A stretch of 64,000 nucleotides of DNA from positions 1,736,001 to 1,800,000 of the forward strand of contig NZ_CP059557.1 in NCBI RefSeq assembly GCF_022828475.1, read 5' to 3'. This DNA is from Saccharopolyspora gloriosae. Its GTDB lineage: Bacteria; Actinomycetota; Actinomycetes; Mycobacteriales; Pseudonocardiaceae. A model generated the notes under the pieces. It did not search any database. It worked only from the letters and a program-made list of their open reading frames with translations, and was not told the DNA's origin. Below are positions 55,443-63,255 of the stretch, piece by piece; the stretch's first letter is position 1; every line of letters begins with the position of its first letter. The position numbers and the translations under genes were made by a program.

Positions 55443-56645
55443 ATGACCGTGGACTCGGCCCGGACCGGCACCGTCCGCTACGGAAGTCCCGAACTGGACG
55501 CCCTCATCGAGCGCATCCGGGACGGCGCGTTCGAGCGCGAACGCGACGGAATCGCCCCGCACGAGCAGATCTCCTGGATCAAGCAGTCCGGGCTCGGCGC
55601 CCTGCGCGTGCCCGCCGAGGAGGGCGGTGGCGGTGCGACGACCCGCGAGCTCTCCGAGGTGATCGTGCGGCTCTCGCACGCCGACTCCAACATCGGGCAC
55701 TTGCTGCGCGCCCACTTCGGCACCGTCGAGGACCTCGTCGCCGCGCCGGACTCGCCCGGCCGCAGTCGCTGGATCGAGCGGATCGTCGGCGGCGGATTGT
55801 TCGGCAACGGCAACAACGAACTCGGTGCCCTGCACGCAGGGGACTTCGTCAAGAACACGACGTTCACCCCGGACGGCGAGGGTTTTCGGCTCAACGGCAC
55901 GAAGTACTACTCCACCGGCACCTTGTACGCCGACTACTCGTTCGTCACCGGTGTCACCGCGGACGGTCTTCCGGCGACGGCGCTGATCCCGGTGGACCGG
56001 GACGGCGTGGAGCTGCTCGACGACTGGGACGGGTTCGGGCAGCGGCTCACCGCCACCGGCACGACGCGGCTGGCGAACGTGCGGGTCGAGGGCGACGAGA
56101 TCACGTTGCCCCCGGCGGACCTCTCGACGGTGCCGCGCTGGCGGCTCGGGCCGTACTACCAGCATCACCTGAACCTCGTCGTCGCGGGCAACGTCCACGC
56201 GGTGCGCGACGACGCGATCGCCTTGATCGGCGGCCGCCGCCGCAGCTTCACGCACGGCTCGGCGGACCTGCCGCGGGAGGACCCGGTGTTGCAGGAGGTC
56301 ATCGGCGAGATCGCCGCGCTGGCCTTCGCGGCCGAGACGACGGTGCTGGAGACCGCCGACGTGCTCGACCGGATCGGCACCGGACCGGACGTCGACGCCG
56401 ACGTGCACGAGGCGTCGCTGCGCGCCTCGCAGGCCCAGGTGACGGTGGACTCGTTCGGGTTGCGCGCCGCGGACCTGCTGTTCGAGGTCGGCGGGGCGTC
56501 GGCGACGAGGCAGCCCGCGAACCTCGACCGGCATTGGCGCAACATCCGGACGGTCGCCTCGCACAACCCGGTCCGCTTCAAGAACCGGGCCATCGGCGAG
56601 TTGCTGGTCAACGGCACGGCCCTGCCGGACAACACCTACTTCTGA
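55443..56645 (+). CDS. DszC/SfnB-like monooxygenase, second paralogue
   Basis: Protein of 400 residues related to the first enzyme of the operon: GAFERERDGIAPHEQISWIK, TKYYSTGTLYADYSFVTGV, DDWDGFGQRLTATGTTRLANV and the shared LPDNTYF end. It has the acyl-CoA-dehydrogenase fold with flavin-dependent oxygenation chemistry. Two such paralogues in one operon suggest successive oxidations or a wider substrate range. The ATG at 55443 follows GAACGACC, a weak ribosome site, but the family match supports it. Confidence 0.85.
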   Translation: MTVDSARTGTVRYGSPELDALIERIRDGAFERERDGIAPHEQISWIKQSGLGALRVPAEEGGGGATTRELSEVIVRLSHADSNIGHLLRAHFGTVEDLVAAPDSPGRSRWIERIVGGGLFGNGNNELGALHAGDFVKNTTFTPDGEGFRLNGTKYYSTGTLYADYSFVTGVTADGLPATALIPVDRDGVELLDDWDGFGQRLTATGTTRLANVRVEGDEITLPPADLSTVPRWRLGPYYQHHLNLVVAGNVHAVRDDAIALIGGRRRSFTHGSADLPREDPVLQEVIGEIAALAFAAETTVLETADVLDRIGTGPDVDADVHEASLRASQAQVTVDSFGLRAADLLFEVGGASATRQPANLDRHWRNIRTVASHNPVRFKNRAIGELLVNGTALPDNTYF

Positions 56646-56656
56646 GAGCGAGCACC

Positions 56657-57991
56657 ATGCCTTCGGACCAGCGCCGACTGCACCTCAACGCGTTCATCCT
56701 GTCCTCCGGCCACCACGAGGCTTCGTGGCGTTACCCGCATTCGACGCCGGAGCGGATGTTCGACGCGGCGTTCTACCAGTCGTTGGCCCGCACGGCGGAG
56801 GCGGCGGCGTTCGACGCGGTGTTCCTCGCCGACATCCCGAAGCTCGACGACAACATCGAGTTCAACGCCGCCGGTCGGCTCGACCCGCTGCTGGTGCTGG
56901 CGACCATCGCCGCCGCCACCGAACGCATCGGGCTGATCGCGACCGCCTCCACCAGCTACACCTACCCGTGGAGCCTGGCGCGGTCGCTGGCCACCCTGGA
57001 CCACCTGTCCGCGGGGCGGGCGGCCTGGAACATCGTCACCACCGCCCCGCCGGCGGCGGCCCGCAACCACGGCCTCGACGACAGCCCCGAGCCCGCGCTG
57101 CGCTACGAGCGGGCCGATTCGCACGTGGACGCGGTGCTGAAGTTGTGGGACAGCTGGGAGGACGACGCGATCCGGCTCGACCGGGCGGCGGGCCGCTACG
57201 CGGACCCGGCGAAGATCCACCCGCCGCGAGTGCACGACGAGCACATCCGCGTCGAAGGACCGCTGACCAGTCCACGTCCGCCGCAGGGCTACCCGGTGCT
57301 GGTGCAGGCGGGCGCCTCCAACCCAGGGCGCGCGTTCGCGGCCCGCTACGCGGAGGCGATCTTCGCCGCGCAGCAGCGGCTGGAGGACGCCCAGGTGTAC
57401 TACCAGGACGTGAAGAAGCGCACCGCCGACGCGGGCCGCAACCCGGAGCACGTGAAGATCCTGCCCGGCATCAGCCCGTTCATCGGCGGCACCGAGGAAG
57501 AGGCGAAGCGGCTGGAGCAGGAGTTCAACGAGCTCACCGTCGTCGAGTACGGCCTGATCCAGCTGGAGGATTTCGCCGGGGCGAAGGCGGATCTGGCGGA
57601 TCTGGACAAGCCCGTGTCCTCGGACCTGTTCCAGGGCGCCGGGGACGTCAACGACAACAACTGGAGCCGCCGCCAGCTCGTCGCGGGCATCGTCGAACGG
57701 GAGCGCCCCACCCTGCGGCAACTGCTGCACCGGCTCGCCGGGGCGCGCGGCCACCGCGTCGTCACCGGCACGCCCGAGCAGGTCGCCGACGCGATGCAGG
57801 AGTGGTTCACCTCCGGCGCCGCCGACGGCTTCAACGTGATGCCGCCCTACCTGCCCGGCGGCCTGGAGACGTTCACCGAAACCGTCGTGCCCATCCTCCG
57901 CGAACGCGGCCTGTTCCGAGAGGGCTACGAGGGCAGGACTTTCCGCGACCACCTCGGCCTGCCCCGCCCGGAGAACCAGCACGTGACCTGA
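56657..57991 (+). CDS. NtaA/SnaA/DszA-type FMNH2-dependent monooxygenase
   Basis: Bacterial-luciferase-fold enzyme of 444 residues of the group that includes DszA (sulfone), SnaA and NtaA. Family blocks are LNAFILSSGHHEASWRYP, AFDAVFLADIPKLDDN, TASTSYTYPWSLARSLATLD, GRAAWNIVTTA and VQAGASNPGRAFAARYAEAIF. It uses FMNH2 from an unlinked reductase to break C-S or C-N bonds. Last gene of the sulfur operon, followed after 30 bases by the operon's palindrome, now split by an IS. Confidence 0.9.
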   Translation: MPSDQRRLHLNAFILSSGHHEASWRYPHSTPERMFDAAFYQSLARTAEAAAFDAVFLADIPKLDDNIEFNAAGRLDPLLVLATIAAATERIGLIATASTSYTYPWSLARSLATLDHLSAGRAAWNIVTTAPPAAARNHGLDDSPEPALRYERADSHVDAVLKLWDSWEDDAIRLDRAAGRYADPAKIHPPRVHDEHIRVEGPLTSPRPPQGYPVLVQAGASNPGRAFAARYAEAIFAAQQRLEDAQVYYQDVKKRTADAGRNPEHVKILPGISPFIGGTEEEAKRLEQEFNELTVVEYGLIQLEDFAGAKADLADLDKPVSSDLFQGAGDVNDNNWSRRQLVAGIVERERPTLRQLLHRLAGARGHRVVTGTPEQVADAMQEWFTSGAADGFNVMPPYLPGGLETFTETVVPILRERGLFREGYEGRTFRDHLGLPRPENQHVT

Positions 57992-58080
57992 CGAGCATCC
58001 CGCCTCGACCGAGCCGCCTCAGGTGAGTGCCTCCTTCGCCAGTGAAGTGGTCCCTGTTTGTTGGACTGGGTGAGTGAAGG

Positions 58081-58965
58081 CTAGGTGGTGAGGGCCTGGG
58101 CTCGGTATTCGGTGGGGGTGAGGTTCTTCAGTGTGGTGGAGATGCGGGTGGTGTTGTACCAGTCGAGGTAGTTCTCGAGGGCGGTGGTGAACTCGTCGGG
58201 GGTGTTGTAGTTGTGGTGGTGGAAGAGTTCTTCTTTGAGGTGGCTGAAGAAGTTTTCGGCGACGGCGTTGTCGAGGCAGGTCGCTTTCCGGGACATGGAG
58301 GGTGTCAGGTTTGCCTCGTGTAGCAGTTGGCGCCAGGAGGTGTGTCGGTAGTGGAAGCCTTGGTCGGTGTGCACGAGTGGGGTGTGGCCGGTGTTGAGGG
58401 TGGCGATGGCTTTGGTCAGTGATGAGTTGGTCAGGTGGGTGTCGGGTCGGGTGCTCCAGGAGTAGGACACGACGGAGCGGTCGAACAGGTCGATGATCGG
58501 TGAGAGATAGATTTTGCTTGTGCCGACACGGAATTCGGTGATGTCGGTGACCCATTTGGTGTTCGGTGCCGGGGCGGTGAAGTCGCGGTCCAGGACGTTG
58601 CCGGCGGTGGTGCCGGCCTCGCCCTTCCAGGATGAGTAGCGGCGTCGGCGGCGGACTGTGCAGGCCAGGCCGAGGGTGCGCATGATGTGCAGGACGGTCT
58701 TTTTCGCCGGTCTCAGGCCGTGGCGGTGCAGCATGGCGTGGACGCGGCGGTGCCCGTAACGGCCGTGGGCCTGCTGGAACACGTCGGTCACGGCCTGTTT
58801 CAGCCGGGCGTGCGGGTCCGGCCGGTCGAGCCGGGCCTGGTGATAGAAGAACGTCGACCGGGCCAGGCCCGCGACCTCCAGCAGTACCGCAAGCGGATAG
58901 TGCGCCTTGAGGGTGACGATGACCTGGGTTTTTACCCTCGCCCCTGTTCCTTCAAGGCCCGCAGT
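58081..58965 (-). CDS. IS3-family transposase OrfB (integrase core), made by -1 frameshift
   Basis: rve-type DDE recombinase. The HTH_21 region (GRYGHRRVHAML) is followed by the catalytic Asp residues in KWVTDITEF and VHTDQGFHY and the Glu in NAVAENFFSHLKEE. It is most likely expressed as an OrfAB fusion: the ribosome slips back one base on AAAAAAA at 58965-58971, leading into TAGLEGTGARVKTQVIV. A separate start at the ATG 58791 is possible but would lose the linker. The frame is intact, so the element could still be active. Confidence 0.9.
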   Translation of the reverse strand, partial: TAGLEGTGARVKTQVIVTLKAHYPLAVLLEVAGLARSTFFYHQARLDRPDPHARLKQAVTDVFQQAHGRYGHRRVHAMLHRHGLRPAKKTVLHIMRTLGLACTVRRRRRYSSWKGEAGTTAGNVLDRDFTAPAPNTKWVTDITEFRVGTSKIYLSPIIDLFDRSVVSYSWSTRPDTHLTNSSLTKAIATLNTGHTPLVHTDQGFHYRHTSWRQLLHEANLTPSMSRKATCLDNAVAENFFSHLKEELFHHHNYNTPDEFTTALENYLDWYNTTRISTTLKNLTPTEYRAQALTT

Positions 58966-59426
58966 TTTTTTAGGTAGGCGTTCTCCGCGGACAACCGCAG
59001 ATTCTCCGTCCGCAACCGTTCCAGTTCGGCCGTCTCGCCGTCCGGTGGTGGTTGTGGTTCGCGGGGTGGGCGGCCTTCCCGCTTGGGGCGCAACGCATCC
59101 TCGCCGTCACGCCGATATTGGCGCGCCCAATTTTTCACCTGCTTCGGTGACGACAGGTCATGCTCGGCGGCCAGCTCGGCCGCCGTGGCCTGCCCGGCCA
59201 CGAACCGCAGCACCACGTCGAGTTTGAACTCGAACGAGTAGGACCGTTTGGTCGGTTTCATGATCAACGCTCCCGGGCCGCGCAACAACCATCGATCCCG
59301 CAACGTTCTCACCGCCGAAGCCGACACCCCCAACCGGGCCGCAGCCGACACCGCCCCATGACCAGCCCCGAACAACACCACAGCGGCCTCACGCTGCTCC
59401 CGCGACAACGAACTATGCGGATACAC
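58932..59426 (-). CDS. IS3-family transposase OrfA
   Basis: DNA-binding subunit of 164 residues. An N-terminal extra helix-turn-helix (REQREAAVVLFGAGHGAVSA) precedes the usual one (SYSFEFKLDVVLRFVAGQAT, AAEHDLSSPKQVKNWARQYR). A C-terminal leucine zipper follows (AELERLRTENLRLSAENAYLKKL). The GTG at 59426 is supported by GGGGAG six bases upstream. The end of this frame contains the slippery A-run that yields OrfAB. Confidence 0.88.
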   Translation of the reverse strand: MYPHSSLSREQREAAVVLFGAGHGAVSAAARLGVSASAVRTLRDRWLLRGPGALIMKPTKRSYSFEFKLDVVLRFVAGQATAAELAAEHDLSSPKQVKNWARQYRRDGEDALRPKREGRPPREPQPPPDGETAELERLRTENLRLSAENAYLKKLRALKEQGRG

Positions 59427-59560
59427 GAACCACTCCCCGGTAGCTGGAACTGACTTTCCAGTCCAACCACCGGGGACCAGTTCACAGTCCCACTGGCCGA
59501 AGGAGGCACTCACCCCAGAGCGGCCGGAGCTCCGTTCGGGCGTGGTTCCGGGAGTACTGC

Positions 59561-59959
59561 TCAGTCCCCGGTGAGAGGTGAGCCCGACTCATCGTCGACT
59601 TCGGGCGTGGCGTTCGCCGGGTCGTACCAAACGATCCGGGGCCGGATGTGCGTGCCGAACCGGTACTGCCGGAGGACGTGCCCAGCGGTGGGCGCGGTCG
59701 TGAATCCGCGGCGGTCGACGGGGACGACCACCGCCCGATCGTCGAGCGCGAGGCCCCACGCGGCGACGCGCCCGTCGACGCGATCCCCGTACTCCTGCAC
59801 CACGGCGAACACCCTCGGCGCCGTATCGGCCACGATCCCCGCCATGATCTCCGAGAACAGCCGCTCGTCCCCGAGCGGCGGCCTTCCGGTCGGATCGTTC
59901 ACGAACGCGTCCAACGGATGCGGCGATTCGCGGTGCCGTGCGGTCACATCGGTCGACAT
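59561..59959 (-). CDS. Paralogue of the conserved protein at 6.1 kb
   Basis: Protein of 132 residues sharing HPLDAFVNDPTG, FSEIMAGIVADTAPRVFAVVQEYG (cited in part), VDGRVAAWGL and GTHIRPRIVWYDPANATP with the protein encoded at 6111. No known domain and no membrane segment. The ATG at 59959 has GGGAG five bases upstream; a GTG two codons earlier is possible. Unlike its paralogue it has no APH-fold gene beside it. The gene lies 46 bases beyond the split terminator palindrome. Confidence 0.75.
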   Translation of the reverse strand: MSTDVTARHRESPHPLDAFVNDPTGRPPLGDERLFSEIMAGIVADTAPRVFAVVQEYGDRVDGRVAAWGLALDDRAVVVPVDRRGFTTAPTAGHVLRQYRFGTHIRPRIVWYDPANATPEVDDESGSPLTGD

Positions 59960-60048
59960 CTTCACTCCCTGCTCTTCGTACTTCTGGGATGACAGGGGTC
60001 CACTGTCGGCGCGTAGCGGACACCTATCGATACGGATCGCGGGTCATC

Positions 60049-60074
60049 GCGGGTCAGATTGCTATCTGACCCGC
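60049..60074. promoter_or_regulatory. Perfect dyad upstream of the XRE-TPR gene
   Basis: GCGGGTCAGAT (60049-60059) and ATCTGACCCGC (60064-60074) are exact inverted repeats around TGCT. An additional direct half-site, GCGGGTCAT, lies at about 60039. The dyad is 46 bases upstream of the GTG start and probably binds the regulator encoded there. Confidence 0.7.
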
Positions 60075-60120
60075 AGAGGACGTGGTTACACTCGGTGTCT
60101 GATCGGAAGAGGGGGCTGCC

Positions 60121-61527
60121 GTGGCCGCACCGAATTCGTTGCTGCGAAACGCTCGTGAAGCGACCGAGTCACGGCGGGTTCCTGGTGAGTGCATGGCGCG
60201 GTCCGAGCTTGCCGACGAGGTCAATCGGTACCTGTTCTCGGTCGTGCACAAGCATTACGACCTCGACCGGCACCAGATCGCCCGGTACGAGCGTGGTGAA
60301 GTTCGTTGGCCGGGTGCTGCCTATCGCGCTGGGCTGCGCGCAGTGCTCGGCGCCGAAACCGATGCCGATCTCGGCTTCACTCCGCGTAAGCGGGCAGTCG
60401 TGCGGACGGTTTTCACCGGCGTTGGTGAAGTGCCACCGGGATGGCATCCTGCGGATGTCCTGGCCACTGCCGACGAGATGACGGGTGAGGATGTGGCACT
60501 TTCTCGGCGTCAAGCGCTCGGTGCCGCATCGGCCACCACCGGAGCGGCCGTCACGGAACCACTCCAACGCTGGCTTGCACCTGCGCACAGCAGCTTTCCT
60601 GGTGCGTCGGCGATCAGTGACGTTGAGCTCGTCGGCTGGCAGCAGATCGCCCGCCAATTCCACGACTGGAACAAGACTCCGACGGGCGGCCTCGCACGCA
60701 AGGCGGTGATCGCCCAGCTCAACGAGCTCAGCGACCGGCTCAAGGAAGTGTCGGAGGCTCCGACCACTCGCCCCGCATTCCTAGTGGGGGCGAACCTCGC
60801 CGAGATCGCCGCGTCGATGTCCTGGGACGCCGGACTTCACCGCGCCGCCCAGCGGTACTACTCGCTATCGGTCAAGTTCGCCAAGGTAGCCGGTGATGAC
60901 ACCTTCGCGGCACTCACGCTCGCGTCGTTCGCCCGCCAGTGTTTCGACATCCGGCAACCCGGCGATGGCCTTGAACTCGTGCAGCTCGCGCAGTACGGCA
61001 CCCGCAGGTCTGCTGGGCCGAGACTTCGTTCTCTCTTGGCGACGCGAGAGGCGTGGTCGTATGCGCAAACCGGTGCGGTCCAACCGTTTCGCCGGGCGGC
61101 CGGGCTCGCTGAGGACCACTTCGCCGAGGAGCCGAGCGGCACGGGCGGGCCGGTGGGCGGACTCGACCAAGCTGAACTCTTCGGTGTGCTCGGCGCACGT
61201 TGGCGAGACCTCGCCGTTGCCAGTGAGCAAGCGAAGCAGGCACGTCACGCACAGGAGTACATCGGACGCGCGCTCGCGCTCCGAGAACCAGGCAGTGTGC
61301 GAAATCGGGCATTCGACTTGATCGGCCTCGCTCGCACGCACCTCATCACCGCAGAACCGGACTACGCGTGCGACCTGATCGAGACCGCGCTTCCCATCGC
61401 GGCCGACTGGGTCTCCGGCCGTGTCGGGGAGAAGCTGCGGGACTTTCACAAGGAATCGCAACGGTTCGGCGACGCACCTCGGGTGCGTGCCACGCGCGAC
61501 GCCGTTCGCGATGTCATCACCACTTGA
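60121..61527 (+). CDS. XRE-family regulator with TPR-like C-terminus
   Basis: Protein of 468 residues. The N-terminal DNA-binding region (LLRNAREATESRRVPGECMAR, YDLDRHQIARYERGEVRWPG) is an XRE helix-turn-helix of the type often paired with TPR domains in actinomycetes. LSRRQALGAASATTGAA then looks like a hydrophobic linker. The C-terminal ~300 residues are helical repeats (RYYSLSVKFAKVAGDDTFAALTLA; HAQEYIGRALALREPG), which in relatives bind small molecules or peptides. The GTG at 60121 fits the position of the upstream dyad. A SLOG-like gene follows after 25 bases. Confidence 0.82.
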   Translation: MAAPNSLLRNAREATESRRVPGECMARSELADEVNRYLFSVVHKHYDLDRHQIARYERGEVRWPGAAYRAGLRAVLGAETDADLGFTPRKRAVVRTVFTGVGEVPPGWHPADVLATADEMTGEDVALSRRQALGAASATTGAAVTEPLQRWLAPAHSSFPGASAISDVELVGWQQIARQFHDWNKTPTGGLARKAVIAQLNELSDRLKEVSEAPTTRPAFLVGANLAEIAASMSWDAGLHRAAQRYYSLSVKFAKVAGDDTFAALTLASFARQCFDIRQPGDGLELVQLAQYGTRRSAGPRLRSLLATREAWSYAQTGAVQPFRRAAGLAEDHFAEEPSGTGGPVGGLDQAELFGVLGARWRDLAVASEQAKQARHAQEYIGRALALREPGSVRNRAFDLIGLARTHLITAEPDYACDLIETALPIAADWVSGRVGEKLRDFHKESQRFGDAPRVRATRDAVRDVITT

Positions 61528-61552
61528 GCACGACGGAATGGAAGGGGAACAG

Positions 61553-62026
61553 GTGCGCATCGGAATCACCGGGCACACGAACCTGACCACGGCGACGAGT
61601 CGCCTGGTGAGCGAGGCGCTGGAAACCGAGCTCGCCCGGCACCCGGATGTGGTCGGCTTGAGCTGCCTCGCGCGAGGCGCCGATCAGCTCTTCGCCCGCG
61701 TCGTGCTCAACGGCGGCGGGGCGCTGGAGGTCGTGCTGCCCGCGGCCGACTACCGCGAACGCAAGGTGAAGCCGGACAACGCCGCCACGTTCGACGAGCT
61801 CGTCGCCGACGCGACCACCGTGCACACCATGCCGTTCACCGAGTCGAACCCCGACGCCTACATGGCAGCCGGCGAGCACATCCTCGATTCCGCCGACGCG
61901 CTCTACGCCGTGTGGGACGGGCAACCGGCCGGCGGACTCGGCGGCACCGGCGACGTCGTGCGAGCGGCCCGGGAACGCGGACTCCCGGTCACCGTCGTCT
62001 GGCCGGAAGGCGCCGAACGCGACTGA
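61553..62026 (+). CDS. SLOG/Rossmann-like protein, possible nucleotide-ligand sensor
   Basis: Protein of 157 residues with a Rossmann-like layout: RIGITGHTNL, LSCLARGADQLFA, EVVLPAADYRERK and ADALYAVWDGQPAGGLGGTGD. The glycine-rich turns and VWDGQPAGGxGGTxD match the SLOG/DprA-LOG or deoxyribosyltransferase-like superfamily, whose members bind or cleave nucleotide derivatives. The GTG at 61553 is preferred, with AAGGGG six bases upstream. It lies 25 bases after the XRE-TPR gene, suggesting a two-gene module that senses a nucleotide signal. The function is inferred from fold only. Confidence 0.7.
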   Translation: MRIGITGHTNLTTATSRLVSEALETELARHPDVVGLSCLARGADQLFARVVLNGGGALEVVLPAADYRERKVKPDNAATFDELVADATTVHTMPFTESNPDAYMAAGEHILDSADALYAVWDGQPAGGLGGTGDVVRAARERGLPVTVVWPEGAERD

Positions 62027-62095
62027 CGCGCAGCATCACCGCGATGTTCGACGGGGCAGCACTGCGGACCGCGCTCCCGCGATTCGAAAAGCGGC

Positions 62096-62133
62096 GGGCC
62101 GCCCACCGGGGAGAGAGATCCGGTGGGCGGCCC
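62096..62133 (-). terminator. Terminator of the nrdAB operon
   Basis: GGGCCGCCCACCGG (62096-62109) pairs perfectly with 62120-62133 around a 10-base loop, 17 bases past the nrdB stop on the minus strand. Confidence 0.8.
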
Positions 62134-62150
62134 GTGCCGTGGTCGTTCGC

Positions 62151-63224
62151 TCAGTCCCAGGTGAGCGACGAGCCCGACTGGTACTCCGTCACGCGGGTTT
62201 CGAAGAAGTTCTTCTCCTTCTTCAGGTCCATGGCCTCGGACATCCACGGGAACGGGTTCTCCGCTTCCGCGAACACCGGGGTCAGGCCCAGCTGGGCGCA
62301 GCGGCGGTTGGTGATGAAGTGCATGTACTGCTCGCACAGTTCGGCGTTGATGCCGAGGATGCCGCGCGGCATGGTGTCGCGGCCGTAGGCGACCTCCAGG
62401 CGGCACGCGTCGGCGAGCATTCCGCGCACCTCGGCTTGGAACTCCTCGCCCCACAGGTGCGGGTTCTCCAGCTTGATCTGGTTGATGCAGTCGATGCCGA
62501 AGTTCAAGTGGATCGACTCGTCGCGCAGGATGTACTGGTACTGCTCGGCGATGCCGACCATCTTGTTCCGCCTGCCCAGCGACAGGATCTGCGCGAAACC
62601 GGTGTAGAACCACATGCCTTCGAAGATCACGTAGAAGGCGATGAGGTCCCGCAGGAACGCCTGGTCGCGTTCCGGGCCGCCGGTGGCGAACTCGGGGTCC
62701 TCCAGGTTCTGGGTGTGGCGCAGCGCCCACTCATCCTTCTCCGAGATCGACGGGATCTCCCGGTAGGCGTTGAACAGCTCCCCCTCGTCGAGGCCGAGGC
62801 TCTCGCAGATGTACTGGAAGGTGTGCGTGTGCACGGCCTCCTCGAAGGCCTGGCGCAGCAGGTACTGGCGGCACTCCGGGTTCGTGATGTGCCGGTAGAC
62901 CGCGAGCACGATGTTGTTGGCCACCAAGGACTCCGCCGTCGCGAAGAAACCCAGGTTGCGCTTGAGCATCAGCCGCTCGTCTTCGGTGAGCCCGTCGCGG
63001 GAACGCCACAGCGCGATGTCGGCGTGCATGGACACCTCGGTGGGCATCCAGTGGTTGTTGCAGCCCGCGAGGTACTTCTCCCAGGCCCAGCCGTACTTCA
63101 GCGGCAGCAGCTGGTTCACGTCGGCCTGCGCGTTGATCATCGCCTTGTCGGCGACGTTGATCCGGCCCGCGCCGCGGTCGATCTCGCCGAGGCCGGTGGC
63201 GTCGGAGGTGTGCAGGGAGGTCAT
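62151..63224 (-). CDS. nrdB: Ribonucleotide reductase R2 subunit, class Ic type
   Basis: Radical-generating subunit of 357 residues for dNTP synthesis. Metal ligands are placed as in other R2 proteins: Glu98 at the site of E. coli Asp84, Glu129 and His132 in [13 protein letters not shown], later IFEGMWF and [10 protein letters not shown]. The residue four after His132, where class Ia proteins carry the radical Tyr, is Phe136. Glu at the first ligand and Phe at the radical site are the two signatures of the class Ic (Mn/Fe, Chlamydia-type) subunit. It is 31 bases downstream of nrdA. Confidence 0.92.
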   Translation of the reverse strand: MTSLHTSDATGLGEIDRGAGRINVADKAMINAQADVNQLLPLKYGWAWEKYLAGCNNHWMPTEVSMHADIALWRSRDGLTEDERLMLKRNLGFFATAESLVANNIVLAVYRHITNPECRQYLLRQAFEEAVHTHTFQYICESLGLDEGELFNAYREIPSISEKDEWALRHTQNLEDPEFATGGPERDQAFLRDLIAFYVIFEGMWFYTGFAQILSLGRRNKMVGIAEQYQYILRDESIHLNFGIDCINQIKLENPHLWGEEFQAEVRGMLADACRLEVAYGRDTMPRGILGINAELCEQYMHFITNRRCAQLGLTPVFAEAENPFPWMSEAMDLKKEKNFFETRVTEYQSGSSLTWD

Positions 63225-63255
63225 CGGATCTCCAATGTCGTGGTGGTCGGGCCGG

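Larger units (their letters stand above)
58043..59484 (-). mobile_element. IS3-family insertion sequence (1442 bp)
   Basis: The ends start TGAAGTGGTCCC (58043) and, inverted, TGAACTGGTCCCC (59484); both continue inward to GTTGGACTGG. CAG is duplicated on both sides (58040-58042 and 59485-59487), the usual 3-bp target repeat. It carries orfA and orfB on the minus strand in frames related by a -1 shift, with an A7 slippery run at 58965-58971. Confidence 0.93.
58022..59514. terminator. Terminator palindrome split by the IS3-family element
   Basis: GGTGAGTGCCTCCTTCG begins at 58022 and its inverted copy ends at 59514. Removing the IS and one CAG joins them into an almost perfect hairpin of 22 bp with loop CCC (CCAGT-CCC-ACTGG at the tip). 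It lies 30 bases after the last gene of the sulfur operon, where a terminator is expected. A related AGGTGAATGCCTCC arm occurs at 39702. Confidence 0.75.

Noticed and set aside
53826-56564. Minus-strand open frame of 912 codons across the sulfur operon
   Set aside because: It spans three plus-strand genes with clear family motifs, and its own product has only low-complexity sequence.
58022-59514. Taking GGTGAGTGCCTCC ... as the IS3 terminal repeats
   Set aside because: TGAA(C/G)TGGTCCC ends with a CAG duplication on both sides give the standard IS3 structure; the outer repeats are chromosomal hairpin arms.
60121-62026. Complete anti-phage defence system
   Set aside because: The regulator/SLOG pair is suggestive, but no effector such as a nuclease, TIR or membrane-pore protein is encoded beside it.
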